From Erpobdella octoculata (lineage: Eukaryota; Annelida; Clitellata; Hirudinida; Erpobdellidae): a DNA stretch of 64,000 bases. Every line of letters begins with the position of its first letter. The stretch's first letter is position 1. The DNA is taken from assembly GCA_963978895.1 (NCBI GenBank), contig OZ022241.1:1140573-1204572 (forward strand), given 5' to 3'. Below are positions 10,986 through 21,068 of the stretch, piece after piece. The notes beneath the pieces are model-generated. The model was not told the DNA's origin, made no database searches, and saw nothing but the letters and a program-made list of their open reading frames with translations. A program made the position numbers and the translations under genes.

Positions 10986-11599
10986 GTTGAGTACATATAT
11001 TAATATTTATAGATTTTTCTATAATTTTCTAATATTTTTAGATTTTTCTTCTTTAAATATCAACTTAGAATAATGTTTCTTAGTCAATAATTTTTTAAAT
11101 TTCTTATTGTCAATAAGTTATTGAAAAATTTAGACTAATATGTGAAGACAAACAAACATTTTTGGCATTTAAATACATTCTAAAAGTCAGTTTTTTTTTA
11201 ACTCCACGGCATTTGCGTCTTATAGAATATGGTAAGGCATAGAGTACTAAAAAAAACTATAGTACTCTCAAAATTGTGTGAAATTTTATTAAGATCGAAT
11301 GAATGGTGTAGCAAGTAGCAAATGCATAAGTCATTTTTATATATATAGATTATTTGTAAAAGTTGAAAAACAAAATTTCATGGCTTTTCTAGTTTTCTTT
11401 GAACTCTACGGGTCCAGGATTCAATTAGTAGATTACGAAGCACTGATTTCATGGGAACATTACAGAAAAAAGTTGACTTCAGTCCACTATCATAAGTTCA
11501 TAAGTCCGCAAAACGGAAAAAAAATAGTTTACGTCCTCGTTTAATTTTTAAATCTAAATTTATTATAGTGATTTAGAAAACTTATTTTGTCTGTGTAGG
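10986..11599. other. AT-rich intergenic sequence
   Basis: Nothing with clear coding character is seen. A fragment at 11255-11330 (TGTGTGAAATTTTATTAAGATCGAATGAATGGTGTAG) is a diverged copy of the repeat seen at 19205, 24370, 25830 and 28050. Confidence 0.4.
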
Positions 11600-11915
11600 T
11601 ACAACCACTTCATCAACAGCAACTACAGGCAGTCAGTCTTTCATGGTGCCTACTACCATATATATAGAATAGATCTATTCTATATATATATATATATATG
11701 CCTACTACCTTCCCTCACTGGTGACGCCAGTTAAATTACCCATATTTTAATTTACATTTTTTATTTACATTTAACTACAGGCACATTTAACTGTCAGTCT
11801 TTCATGGTGCCTACTACCTACCCACACTGGTGACGCCAGTTAAGTTTGAACCGACGACTTATAGGCCGACAGGCGAACGCTTTACCACAGCCCGTTCGCT
11901 GACTGTGAGTTATGA
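11600..11915 (-). repeat. tRNA-derived SINE candidate
   Basis: Read on the minus strand from about 11910, the sequence GGGCTGTGGTAAAGCG resembles a tRNA A-box. It is followed about 35 nt later by a B-box-like GGTTCAAAC (about 11848). A tail block with GGCGTCACCAGTG and GGTAGTAGGCACC then appears twice (about 11800-11840 and 11695-11735). Two pol III boxes at tRNA spacing followed by an unrelated tail is the SINE layout. The 3' end and any target duplication were not found. Confidence 0.4.
11659..11688. repeat. 30-bp perfect palindrome
   Basis: The two arms meet at the central AGATCT (11671-11676) and extend through GAATAGATCTATTC into alternating TA. It adjoins a TA microsatellite and has no recognised function. 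Confidence 0.7.
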
Positions 11916-12114
11916 ATATTTATTAGTGGTGTCTTTAGGAAAACGTTCAACACAAATTTTGTGTGGCTGTTGATTTTAAATGGCTGCTAAAATATAGTAA
12001 AATAGTTAATTTAATAATAATAAAGGCATTGCTAGCCTTTGCGCGTTTTAAATTACCCATGTTTTTTGGCAACATATAAATAAAAGCAGAAACTGTCAAA
12101 CTAAGTTAGAATAT

Positions 12115-13824
12115 ATGATAAAAACTGATATAAACGGGTCTGCAACAACTATAACTTGTGACGTTGATATGGCAAATTGTTTAGCTGAATTTTTTAAAAG
12201 CGTTTATATAAGCAATGATAGTCTAGAAATAAGTCCCACAATTAACAATAATATTATTGTCCACATAATGGAGGATGTAATAATAAACAAATACGCGGTC
12301 GAAAATAAAATTAATAAATTAAATAAATACAAATCGGCAGGACCAGATAATATTTTTTCAAGGGTTCTGATAGAATGTAAAAATTCTATTTCTAGCTATT
12401 TAAGCAATTTATACAACAAATCACTGCAAGCTCAAATGGTCCCTGATGATTGGAAGTATACCATCATTACCCCAGTTTATAAGAAAGGTGATAAGAATAC
12501 TGCAAGTAATTATAGGCCAGTCTCTTTAAGTTGTATCTGCTGTAAACTGTTAGAATCATTGATTAAGGATAAATTAATAATACATTTTGATAGAAATAAG
12601 CTTCTAGATTATAGGCAATACGGCTTTACGAGAGGAAAGTCAACTACAATTCAGTTGTTAAAATTGATGGATATGTGGAGCAGTGCATTAGATAAAGGGG
12701 AAACAATAGACGTGGTATATACGGATTTTGAAAAAGCGTTTGATCGTGTATCTCATGCAAAGTTAATTGATAAACTAGAAAATTATGGCATCAATGGAGG
12801 CTTAATTAATTGGATTAAAGATTATTTAACAAACAGAACAAGTAGTGTTAGGGTTAATAATAGCACATCTAATAGATTTAAAGTTACAAGTGGGGTACCT
12901 CAAGGTAGTGTTTTAGGGCCACTACTTTACATAATTTATGTCAATGATATGTTTGAAATAGTTAAGAATAACTCGGCGGAGCTGTTTATGTACGCAGACG
13001 ACGCCAAAATATTTAAAACTATAAAAAGCAGCGATGATCGATTGATATTGCAGAGCTGTTTAAATTCATTAGGAGATTGGAGTAAAAAATGGGAAATTAA
13101 GCTAAATGCTGGTAAATGTGTTGCGGTGAGATATGGACGCCAATTAGATGATCGTCGGCTATATAATATAGAAGGAGTGGAACTTAATTTTCTTGACAAA
13201 ATAAAAGATTTAGGTGTTACATTCCAGAGTTCACTAACATTTGTAGATCACATTTATGAAACAATTAAAAAATGTTTTTCACTGTTAGGTATAATTTCAC
13301 GAAATTTTAAAGATTTGACAAAAGATTCTTTTATATTGATTTATAAAGCTTTGGTTAGATCCAGATTGGAGTATGCAGTCAGTGTGTGGTCACCATGGAA
13401 GAAAAAAGACATAGAAGCCATTGAAAGAGTCCAGAAGAGAGCAACAAAAATGGTCAAGGCATGCAAGGGATTGAAATATGAAGACAGGTTGAGAATTTTG
13501 AAGCTTCCTTGTTTAAAGTACAGAAGACTGAGAGGGGACCTGATCACGCTCTACAATTTTATTCAAGACAAAGAAGGACGTTTGTGTTTTCCTAATATAA
13601 AGATGTCAGAAGAAAGAAGAACAAGAGGTCACAAGTTCAAACTGGAAACACAAAGATTCAACGGCAACTGCAGAAAATATTTCTTCCTGACCAGATCGAC
13701 TGCAATTTGGAACAACCTCCCTTCGAAAATCATAGAAGCCGATCAAGTTAATGAATTTAAAAGATTAATCGACTGTCATTTCGAAATAAGCAACATTATG
13801 TACAACTATAAAAAGGATTTTTAA
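12115..13824 (+). CDS. Non-LTR retrotransposon reverse transcriptase (intact ORF, endonuclease missing)
   Basis: This is a continuous 569-aa frame. It contains AGPDNI, DDWKYTIITPVYKKGD, NYRPVSL (finger region), YGFTRGKST, the first catalytic Asp in VYTDFEKAFD, SGVPQGSVLGPLLY, the catalytic YADDAK, and a thumb and C-terminal region with RSRLEYA, WSPW and KYRRLRGDLITLY. The order fits CR1/jockey-superfamily LINEs. The usual N-terminal APE endonuclease is absent, so the copy is 5'-truncated and the displayed ATG is probably internal to the original ORF. A (TTATG)n-type run about 100 bp downstream (13930-13948) resembles the simple-repeat 3' tail of CR1-like elements, and a similar tail follows the fragment at 30077. 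The catalytic motifs are unbroken, so the insertion is fairly young. Confidence 0.85.
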   Translation: MIKTDINGSATTITCDVDMANCLAEFFKSVYISNDSLEISPTINNNIIVHIMEDVIINKYAVENKINKLNKYKSAGPDNIFSRVLIECKNSISSYLSNLYNKSLQAQMVPDDWKYTIITPVYKKGDKNTASNYRPVSLSCICCKLLESLIKDKLIIHFDRNKLLDYRQYGFTRGKSTTIQLLKLMDMWSSALDKGETIDVVYTDFEKAFDRVSHAKLIDKLENYGINGGLINWIKDYLTNRTSSVRVNNSTSNRFKVTSGVPQGSVLGPLLYIIYVNDMFEIVKNNSAELFMYADDAKIFKTIKSSDDRLILQSCLNSLGDWSKKWEIKLNAGKCVAVRYGRQLDDRRLYNIEGVELNFLDKIKDLGVTFQSSLTFVDHIYETIKKCFSLLGIISRNFKDLTKDSFILIYKALVRSRLEYAVSVWSPWKKKDIEAIERVQKRATKMVKACKGLKYEDRLRILKLPCLKYRRLRGDLITLYNFIQDKEGRLCFPNIKMSEERRTRGHKFKLETQRFNGNCRKYFFLTRSTAIWNNLPSKIIEADQVNEFKRLIDCHFEISNIMYNYKKDF

Positions 13825-14790
13825 TAATATATACATACATTTATTTATAGAACATATATATGAACAATATTTTATATAATTCTAGATATGGGCATAGAGA
13901 CATATAGTTTGCGCCCATCATTTCCTTTATGTTATGTTATGAAACTTTTATTTCCGGGGAAAACCCGTTAACGCTAGCTATCGTTCGTTATCGTTGTCGA
14001 TGTCGCACACATGTTTTAAAGTTCAGTAATAGTTAATTACTTGCTTAAACTTTCTAGTTCAAAGAAGCCGTATAGTTTTTTTCTAGTAAAATAATATTAT
14101 ATATTAATTTAGATCTTGTGTGAGTTTATTTTTCTGCATTCATATATAATATTGTATCATTATATTATAATACTGATAAAATTAGTTATTCTTAAATTAA
14201 TTAAAGAAATTGAATAACTTTTAATTATTATTTTGTTTATTTTAGCCGATTACGTTGAAGGGTAATTTTAATTGTCATTTCTAATTTCTATCAATCATTA
14301 CTTACCAAGCCTGATAATTTTCACCCTCGACTTTAAAATTTGGATGTAGTTCATCAATTTTTGCTTGAATCTGTATATTATGCAGTAAGTGAATAGGTGA
14401 ATGTTTAGTTTATTGAAGAGTTTTTTCAATTGTAACAAGAATTCTTGTAAGTCAGCCTCAGTTGATAATTTTTATTTTGACTGACTTTTTTAAACTTTGT
14501 AGAAATCTTCCTGTTTGTATCTTAATCAAGAAGCTAGCTATGTTTGTCTTATGAATAAATATAGGACTTAGTTTTATTATTAGTTTCGCATAGTAAAATG
14601 TAAAATTATTATGAATTTGGATGACTTTTGTACACGAGGGATAAAATATTTTTGTTTTCTTAATTTAATACTCTTGGATCATTTTTTGCTTATTTTTATC
14701 AGCCCGTTTTGTTACACAAACAATTTTTATAATAAATTATTTAAAACAATTTTATGTTAAAGGAAATTTTAAACAAAGATCCTGATCGCA
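13825..14790. other. LINE 3' tail and intergenic sequence upstream of paralogue C
   Basis: The LINE 3' region runs to about 13950. The rest is AT-rich with no recognised feature. The last 20 nt before the ATG of paralogue C (AACAAAGATCCTGATCGCA) resemble those before paralogue D (AACAATCCTGATTATC). Confidence 0.5.
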
Positions 14791-16794
14791 ATGCATCAAT
14801 CAAAAGTATCGCGAACTCTCAAACAAATTTGTGAAGATACTTCATTGGGAAGTTTCAAAGATGCCTTTCTTGAAGAAACTGACATTGAAGATTATCGATC
14901 AGCAGGTCTCAAATACAAGTTTAAAAAAGATCTACATTTGCCAACTCAGTTGATAAAAAATATTGTAGAGAGAGGTAACGAAGCGAAACGTCCGATATTA
15001 ATGCTGTATTTGTTGCCTTGCATGGTCAGATCAAACAGATCTAATTTTCAAGATATCATCGTCAGAGAATGCGGAAGATACAAAATCGACAAGTTTGTAG
15101 ATGACATTACAAGACACAAAAGACCATCTACAGTTTCAGTAAAGTTTCCGTTTTACAGTAAGTCTTCTGCAGCGTTATCCAATAATCTTATTTCAAGGCT
15201 TCCAAACATTTCAGCCAATATCACCACACTGGAATTGGACATCTTGTTTGATTCAAGTAAACACGAAGACAATAACGGCACTTGTAGTTCTTGTAACAGA
15301 ATATTCAAATCAAAATGGAAGTGTCCAAATTTAAGACAGCTTTCTCTATCATACAAACCTAATTTGCATCTTGAAGAAGAAAATATGTGTGGAAAAGATT
15401 ATTGTTTATCTTTATTTTTTAGTATTTCATTTCCTCCTGAAAATCTTAAAGAATTATTTCTGATGAAATTTCCTTTGACTACGTTGCTCTTGAATCGTCT
15501 CAAAACCTTTAAACATCTTAAGAAATTAGTTTTAACTCAGATGCTGGGAGGAAGATTTGAAGAAGCAATTGAAGCAATGTGTTGTTTGACACAACTCGAA
15601 TTGCTGAACTTCTCTGAAAACGAATGCACTGAAAAGCATGAAATTGGTATGAATGAGCTAATGATAAAATTGATTAATTGCTTGCCATTCTTGGACTATA
15701 TTGATGTAACCATGACTGCACTGACAGAATTACATTTTGAGGATAACTCTAGAGCATGGCAGGATGTAAGAGAATTTTCGTATTTAGGTGTTAACTATCA
15801 AAATCGAGAAAATGTAGACGCTCGCGAATACATGTTCATGCTTGGACAAGCTGAAGTAAATTCAGCGTTAATCCCAGAATATCTTGATCAATATTTCTTT
15901 ACTGATGATGAATCTGAATCTATCACCAATGAAGAATTTTTCTCTTACACTAAGATTCTTTGCACTCTAATGAATAGTCGACGAATTGATTTGGACGAAT
16001 GCGCGAGTTATCTTCTTATATTTGAATATTTGATGAGACGCGGCCTGCCTGACGTTCACCAAGTGTTGTTTTTGGATGCATTTTTCTGTGAAGATTTGCC
16101 AGAAAGGCTGCTCCAAATTAGAAGTTTAATATTTTTATATTCCCTTCTGGAAGATCCGATTCATAAAGTGGAGCCGGCTATCATTATGAGTCTTTTACAC
16201 CGTGACAGCCGATGGGCAAAATTTATTTTTGAATTTTTAAACCTCGAGGATAAGTTGATTCCATTCGTTACGTGTATTTGCAGAGTGTACGTTCATAATT
16301 TTGGTCGAGTTCCGCCATTTTTTGATCAGTTCTTAAAAGCAGTTTTACCACTGAGAGACCAATATGACGAACCATTTGATCATGTGTTAAATGATTTTAT
16401 TGAAATCCTGTGTGATCTGGATAAAAATGTTAATGCAGTTGTTGAAGCATTCGAGAGTGCCAACTACTTGAGTATAACTCCATTGTATTGTAAAGATCTA
16501 CAAAATTGGTCCGATTTATCTATGCGCCAGAAAAAAACAGAAAGGCAAATGGTTTATCTGTACTTGCAGCCACCTACTACGAAAAAACTGCAATATCTTG
16601 ATACTACTGATTTTTACATAGCTGACTTGTGGAACGAGGTTATGCAAGTAATATCATCGTGGAGGGTTCCATATGATGACAATGACAATGAAGATGATGG
16701 TGATTTTGATGAAGTTGATGACGATGACAGTGATGTAGTTGATGACGATGATAATGTTCTTATTAATGAGATTATTAGTCATCTTCATCTTTAA
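14791..16794 (+). CDS. VHL-box LRR protein, paralogue C (complete, acidic tail)
   Basis: This is a 667-aa frame without interruption. The BC-box region reads T9-L10-KQI-C14-EDT-S18; the last consensus position is Ser instead of an aliphatic residue, a possible weakening of elongin C binding. The Cul2-box L50-P51-TQ-L54-IKN-I58 is perfect. The Cys cluster (CSSCNR, then KCPNLRQL) and the leucine-rich segments (ENLKELFLMKF, HLKKLVLTQMLGG, LTQLELLNFSEN) occupy about 165-315. The helical C-terminal half contains LLHRDSRWAKFIFEF near residue 470. Unlike B and D it lacks the basic KR...KRxR tail and ends instead in an Asp/Glu-rich stretch from about residue 629. It is closer to D than to A/B. Confidence 0.8.
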   Translation: MHQSKVSRTLKQICEDTSLGSFKDAFLEETDIEDYRSAGLKYKFKKDLHLPTQLIKNIVERGNEAKRPILMLYLLPCMVRSNRSNFQDIIVRECGRYKIDKFVDDITRHKRPSTVSVKFPFYSKSSAALSNNLISRLPNISANITTLELDILFDSSKHEDNNGTCSSCNRIFKSKWKCPNLRQLSLSYKPNLHLEEENMCGKDYCLSLFFSISFPPENLKELFLMKFPLTTLLLNRLKTFKHLKKLVLTQMLGGRFEEAIEAMCCLTQLELLNFSENECTEKHEIGMNELMIKLINCLPFLDYIDVTMTALTELHFEDNSRAWQDVREFSYLGVNYQNRENVDAREYMFMLGQAEVNSALIPEYLDQYFFTDDESESITNEEFFSYTKILCTLMNSRRIDLDECASYLLIFEYLMRRGLPDVHQVLFLDAFFCEDLPERLLQIRSLIFLYSLLEDPIHKVEPAIIMSLLHRDSRWAKFIFEFLNLEDKLIPFVTCICRVYVHNFGRVPPFFDQFLKAVLPLRDQYDEPFDHVLNDFIEILCDLDKNVNAVVEAFESANYLSITPLYCKDLQNWSDLSMRQKKTERQMVYLYLQPPTTKKLQYLDTTDFYIADLWNEVMQVISSWRVPYDDNDNEDDGDFDEVDDDDSDVVDDDDNVLINEIISHLHL

Positions 16795-17169
16795 GTATTA
16801 ATATAAGCTAGTTTTTTTCTTATTAGTTTGTTGACGATTAAAATTACAACCATTTTTAAATTACTCTTGTTTTCTGAATTAAAAGTGTTTTTTTGGCGAG
16901 AGGACTGGTGATCCAGTAATTCCATCGTGGAGAGTGAAACTATGAGGGAGTAGAGTATCAAGACCTCTGTTTGGCTTGAAAAAGGAACCACTCACATGAT
17001 TTTAAAACTTAAGCTTTTTTTACTGAGTGGGTGAGAAATGTATAGCAGTAGTAATCTAGTAGTAGTAGGAGTAGTAGTAGTGGTGGTGGTGGTGGTAATG
17101 GTGTTGGTAGTAGTAGTTGTAGAAAATTTATAGGGCGCAGTCTTTTAATGTGAAACCTCAGAGGCGCCG
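16795..17169. other. 3' flank of paralogue C with a trinucleotide repeat
   Basis: A mixed (AGT)n/(GGT)n microsatellite occupies about 17043-17120. No other feature is recognised. Confidence 0.6.
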
Positions 17170-17433
17170 TTACTCCTGCCGCATCAAGTAAGTCTTGAGG
17201 TCCTTTTTAAACTTATCAAGTTCGTTTGTCATTCGGACATTCATGTGTAGGGAATTCCAGAGAGAGAGGGCCGGCGACAGCAAAGAAACGTCGACCGAAC
17301 CTTTCAAGGTGGAACCGCGGGATGCAGAACGAAGGTTGCGTCGACCGTCGTTTGACCTAACTGGTTTGCAGAGTTCTGTAATATGGTGCTCGTAATAACA
17401 AAAATTAACAATTTCCACAGGCAATTTTGTCAA
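17170..17433 (-). pseudogene. LINE ORF C-terminal fragment
   Basis: The minus-strand frame contains RRNLRSASRGSTLKG, then LSPALSLWNSL and a terminal ELDKFKKDLKTYLM. This is the usual end of CR1-like LINE ORFs (RxLRS...G, LWNxLP, FKxxLKxxL). Only the last 80 or so codons remain. Confidence 0.6.
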
Positions 17434-17956
17434 ATAACAGTATGCTAAGTATGCTTGTTTTTATCCACAATCTTGATTTTTGATGCGTGCATGGCTCACC
17501 ACTGGGATGACAGCACTGAATCAAATTGTCCAAATTTAATTACTGATTAAGACATTAAGACAACCGTTATAGTCCACAATACAATAACTTGCTTATTTTA
17601 TTTTTGATAAAAACTTGTACATCTGTATCAAATGCCAAGAAATCAATTACATAAAATCGGATTTAAATATTTGTTTTGACAAAGATCAAACCACATTATA
17701 ATAAAATGTACTGTTTAGTTTACTTTCTCATTTTAAGTTACTAAACATTCATGTGTTACACATAAAACTTGTCATCAGTTTCTAAACAATCTAAATAGAA
17801 GATTAGATTATATATCAAGTCTATCATTAAACTTAAATTGTTACAAAGATTGTGTGGTTTGACAAATTAATTTGCCCCCCCCCCCTTAAGGTTTTGCTGA
17901 AATGACGCCCCTGATTTGAGGTCCCGGAAACCCATAGATCTATGTGGAAACCATTA
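17434..17956. other. Intergenic sequence with a hAT-like terminus
   Basis: The block ending at about 17920 (CCCCCCCCTTAAGG, then GACGCCCCTGATTTGAGG) looks like the terminus of a small hAT-type MITE. The rest is AT-rich and unassigned. Confidence 0.35.
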
Positions 17957-18031
17957 GGCGAAAAACCGTCGGCATCCCTACGTAAATGTATGGAAAGGAT
18001 TTTTCACTTCCGTTTGGGGCCATGTAGACTG
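17957..18031. repeat. Left piece of a diverged palindromic MITE interrupted by a 3-kb insertion
   Basis: GGCGAAAAACCGTCGGCATC and the following TTTTTCAC..CCATGTAGA match the central part of the 772-bp palindrome at 34576-35347. The match resumes at about 21069 with GTAGATTATAATTTTCAACT. An old, internally deleted copy was therefore split by the material at 18034-21067. Confidence 0.6.
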
Positions 18032-18137
18032 CCAAGTGGCCGGGCTCAATTCCCCCCCTATGTAGCTAAGCTTTCCCCCCCCCTCCTCCAGGTTGCGACC
18101 GCCATTATTTTTAGTATTTCACCTTTTATATATATAT

Positions 18138-19034
18138 ACTAGCGGGGTTACCCGGCGTTGCCCGGGGTTTTTAGAGGTTTTTCTAATGTTTGTCCCTCTC
18201 GCTCCCGTTTCCTTCTCCACTTTCCCGTTTTCGTCGCGTTCCCGGTCGCTTTTCCGCTCTCGGTCGTTTTCCAGCTCCCGGTCGCTTTCCCGCTCAGAAG
18301 TTTTGTTATCGATTTTCTCTCTTGCTTGCGTTTCCTTCCAAGCTTGCTCTCCCGATTCCAGTCGCTTTCCGCGTTCCCGGTCGCTTTCCGCGTTCCCGGT
18401 CGCTTTCCCGTTCCCGGTCGCTTTCCCGTTCCCGGTCGCTTTCCCGTTCCCGGTGGCTTTTCCGTTCCCGGTCGCTTTCCCGTTCCCGGTCGCTTTCCCG
18501 TTCCCGGTCGCTTTCCCGTTCCCGGTCGCTTTCCCGTTCCCGCTCACGCTTGCTCTCCCGTTCCCGGTCATGCTTGCTCTCCCATTCCCGGTCACGGTTG
18601 CTCTCCCGTTCACGCTCATTTTTTCTTTTCCATTCTTTCATAACTTCTGTTAGCCTATAAAACGTAAAATAGATTTGCTAAGACTATATATATATATATA
18701 TATGAATGTTTGTGGGTTAGTTTGTCTATTATAGAAACGGGAAAGCGACCCGGAACGGACAGCGAGCGGGAACGGAAAAGCAAGCGTGAGCGGGAATGGG
18801 AGAGCAAACGTGAGCGGGAAAGCGACCGGGAGTGGTAAAGCGACCGGGAGCGGGAAAGCGACCGGGAGCGGGAAAGCGACCGGGAGCGGGAAAGCGACCG
18901 GGAGCGGGAAAACGACCGAAAACGGGAAAGCGAACGGGAGTGGGAAAGCAGGTGGGAAAGGAAACGGGAGAGAAAGAGACAAACATTAGAAAAACCTCTA
19001 AAAAACCCGGGCAACGCCGGGTATCTCCGCTAGT
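18138..19034 (+). mobile_element. Foldback-like element with minisatellite arms, copy 1
   Basis: The terminal ~57 bp are inverted repeats, starting ACTAGCGG and ending CCGCTAGT, with ACCCGGCGTTGCCCGGG inside each arm; about 53 of 57 positions match. Each arm continues into tandem copies of an 18-bp unit (TTCCCGGTCGCTTTCCCG and its relatives) in opposite orientation (about 18360-18620 and 18740-18950). A short unique centre of about 100 bp contains ATAAAACGTAAAATAGATTT. Long inverted repeats built from short tandem repeats are the hallmark of foldback (FB/Galileo-like) elements. No transposase is visible. The 18-bp unit is open in all six frames, which produces long false ORFs of SR, RE or GK repeats. 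Confidence 0.7.
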
Positions 19035-19128
19035 ACATACATAAACACACACACAGACACACATACATGCACATACACATACATACATACACACATACAT
19101 ACGCACATACATATATATATAGTTCCCG

Positions 19129-19330
19129 CTCGCTCACCCGCTCCGCTCCGCTCATTTTGTGACGGATTTCAAATTTTTTTTTTATTTGACTTTCCCCTTG
19201 ACTCTCAAGGTTGTGTGAAAATTTCATTACGATCGGATGAATGGTGTAGCAATGCATAAAGGACATTAACATATATACAAACATTCATTTTTATATATAT
19301 AGATATACTAGCTGACCCAGCAAACGTTGT
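19129..19330. repeat. Flanking interspersed repeat (FB-associated block)
   Basis: The block runs from GTTCCCGCTCGCTCACCCGC to AATTTCATTACGATCGGATG and GGTGTAGCAATGCATAAAGG. It recurs at about 24320-24500, 25735-25900 and 28020-28195, always beside a foldback copy and a (TATG/CATA)n run. It is therefore probably part of the larger mobile unit or a preferred target. A diverged relative lies at about 11255. Confidence 0.6.
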
Positions 19331-19411
19331 TTTGCTTTTGAAATTATTTTGGTTTTTTTATTAAAAGTTTAATGATTATATATATATATATATATATATC
19401 TATATATATAA

Positions 19412-19960
19412 AATGTCAATTTTTTTTAGTTATTCTGTTAATAGGAGCTGAGAGAAATTCAATAAATCAAAAATCTCTAAAATCGGTTCAGCCGTTCTTG
19501 AGTTATAAGTGTCGTAACACAAACCCCGACTGCGTTGCCCGGGGATTTTAAAGGCTTTTTATCGTTTTCTCTCTGGCTCCCGTTTCCTTAACTGCTTGCT
19601 TTCCCGTTCCAGGTCGCTTTCTCACCTTAAAGAGTATAGAGGGTGCTCTACAACTTTGCCATTTGAAGTTTTTTTCTAGGACGCACTGTTAAGGCTGTAT
19701 AGCTACCGGGGTACATACTGCGGTCCCCATGGGCCACTCCATGATTCAATGTCAAATTTTTTTAGTTATTCTGTTAATAGGAGCTGAGAGAAATCCAATA
19801 AATCAAAAATCTCTAAAATCGGTTCAGCCGTTCTTGAGTTATAAGTGACGTAACACAAACCCCGACTGCGTTGCCCGGGGATTTTAAAGGCTTTGTATCG
19901 TTTTCTCTCTGGCTCCCGTTTCCTTAACTGCTTGCTTTCCCGTTCCAGGTCGCTTTCTCA
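19412..19960. repeat. Direct repeat of about 210 bp, 336 bp apart
   Basis: 19412-19625 and 19748-19960 share TTAGTTATTCTGTTAATAGG, then AAAATCGGTTCAGCCGTTCT and CGTTGCCCGGGGATTTTAAA. The last block is a diverged form of the foldback end motif. No ORF is present. Confidence 0.65.
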
Positions 19961-20496
19961 CTCCTGGTCGCATTTCTGCTCACGGTCGCTTTTCCGGCCT
20001 CGGTCTCTTTTACTTTTCCCGATCCCGGTTGCTTTTACGCTCCAGCTTGCTCTTCTTTTCGCTCTTCCGTTCCTCCATTAAATTTTAGAGCCTTCCCAAT
20101 GTGGCTTAGATGGGCTGTAGTGGAATGCTGTGCAGTCATCAAAATTGATATGTTCTCTCGTTAACCAATCATCCAACATTGAGGTCCTTAACAATTTTAA
20201 TGGTTATATAAACGTCCGGGGAACGAACATTATCCGCCGGACGTTCCCCATGTGAAAATTTGCAAAATATAATAAGAACTACTAGACTTAATTTTTAACT
20301 ATTAACTATAATTATCAGTAAAAAATAGTTTTAATGGAATTTCCGAGATGGAATGGAAAATGTCCTACATTCAATACGGCTGTGTATGTATGTATGTATA
20401 TATGTTTGTGTAAATGCTAAAACTTTTCGTAACTCTGTAAGTTGGCGCAGAAATCGCAAAACCACAAAAATATGCGTTGATGTGTAAAAATCCGTC

Positions 20497-20709
20497 TCAA
20501 TTGTTCAAAATTATTTCTTTTACAATGATAAGGTAAGCTAACCTAGTGCATTTAAAAGCGTGATGCTTTCGACAATGCTCCATCCATTTATCAGATCGAA
20601 CCAGGTTCCCGCAGGCTAACTCGCAACAACGTAACTTAAACTTGGATTTTTCTCGCGGCATACTCTTTTCTTTAACAAAGTAAACAAATTGTGAACAAGA
20701 AGGAGTCAA
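20497..20709 (-). CDS. Small Cys/His ORF inside the hAT-type element (second copy 26642-26854)
   Basis: The minus-strand frame starting at MPREKSKFKL encodes about 54 aa with the arrangement C-C-x3-C-x12-C-x3-H-H (RCCELACGNLVRSDKWMEHC then RKHHAFK). It resembles a zinc-binding finger of the kind found at the N-terminus of DNA-transposon proteins. It is conserved between both element copies and may be the surviving first exon of a transposase, or a captured host exon. Function is unknown. Confidence 0.3.
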   Translation of the reverse strand: MTPSCSQFVYFVKEKSMPREKSKFKLRCCELACGNLVRSDKWMEHCRKHHAFKCTRLAYLIIVKEIILNN

Positions 20710-21068
20710 AAAGAGTCAAGTTTATTTTATATAGCCGTCATCAGTCGTAGAACTTATCAGCATTCATGGGCTTCAGCATAAATTATGTTCCATGTCCATT
20801 CGGTTGCGGCTACATCGTGAAGCGTATTAGATGAGCTATATGAAAGATAAGATGGACATTAAATGGTAATTAACGAATCTCGAGTCAACGTTGAGAAGCC
20901 ACACGACGTCTCACGACTCTCACGTCATTTAGATATATTCTTTAGGTTCAATCGAAATTTCGAAATGGATGGATTTTTAAACTTTTTTCCTTACCCCCTT
21001 TTATTTTTTTCTTCCCCCCCTGTTTTTTGCCGGGCGAAGCTGCGCCCGGCTGTATAAGGATAGAAGCC

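Larger units (their letters stand above)
18034..21067. mobile_element. hAT-type composite element, copy 1 (left terminus lost)
   Basis: It shares its left 105 bp (GTGGCCGGGCTCAATTCC onward) and its right 900 bp (20160-21067) with copy 2 at 24599-27217, almost base for base over the right part. It ends with the same GGATAGAAGCCACTG terminus. The matching first ~18 bp of the left terminus are missing here. It carries foldback copy 1 (18138-19034) and a block of other repeats (19129-20100). Just inside the right end is a GC-rich hairpin (GCCGGGCGAAGCTGCGCCCG, from 21028). Confidence 0.65.

Noticed and set aside
15153..15356. Antisense ORF within paralogue C (and the equivalent at 22259-22462 in D)
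   Set aside because: It is present only because the sense codons are conserved between paralogues. It is a shadow frame.
18093..18660. Long overlapping ORFs with SR, RE/DRE or GK repeats on both strands (also at 24508-25650, 27230-28000 and 28300-29100)
   Set aside because: They are translations of the 18-bp minisatellite, which has no stop in any frame. They run across element boundaries and differ between copies only in unit number, so they are not supported as genes.
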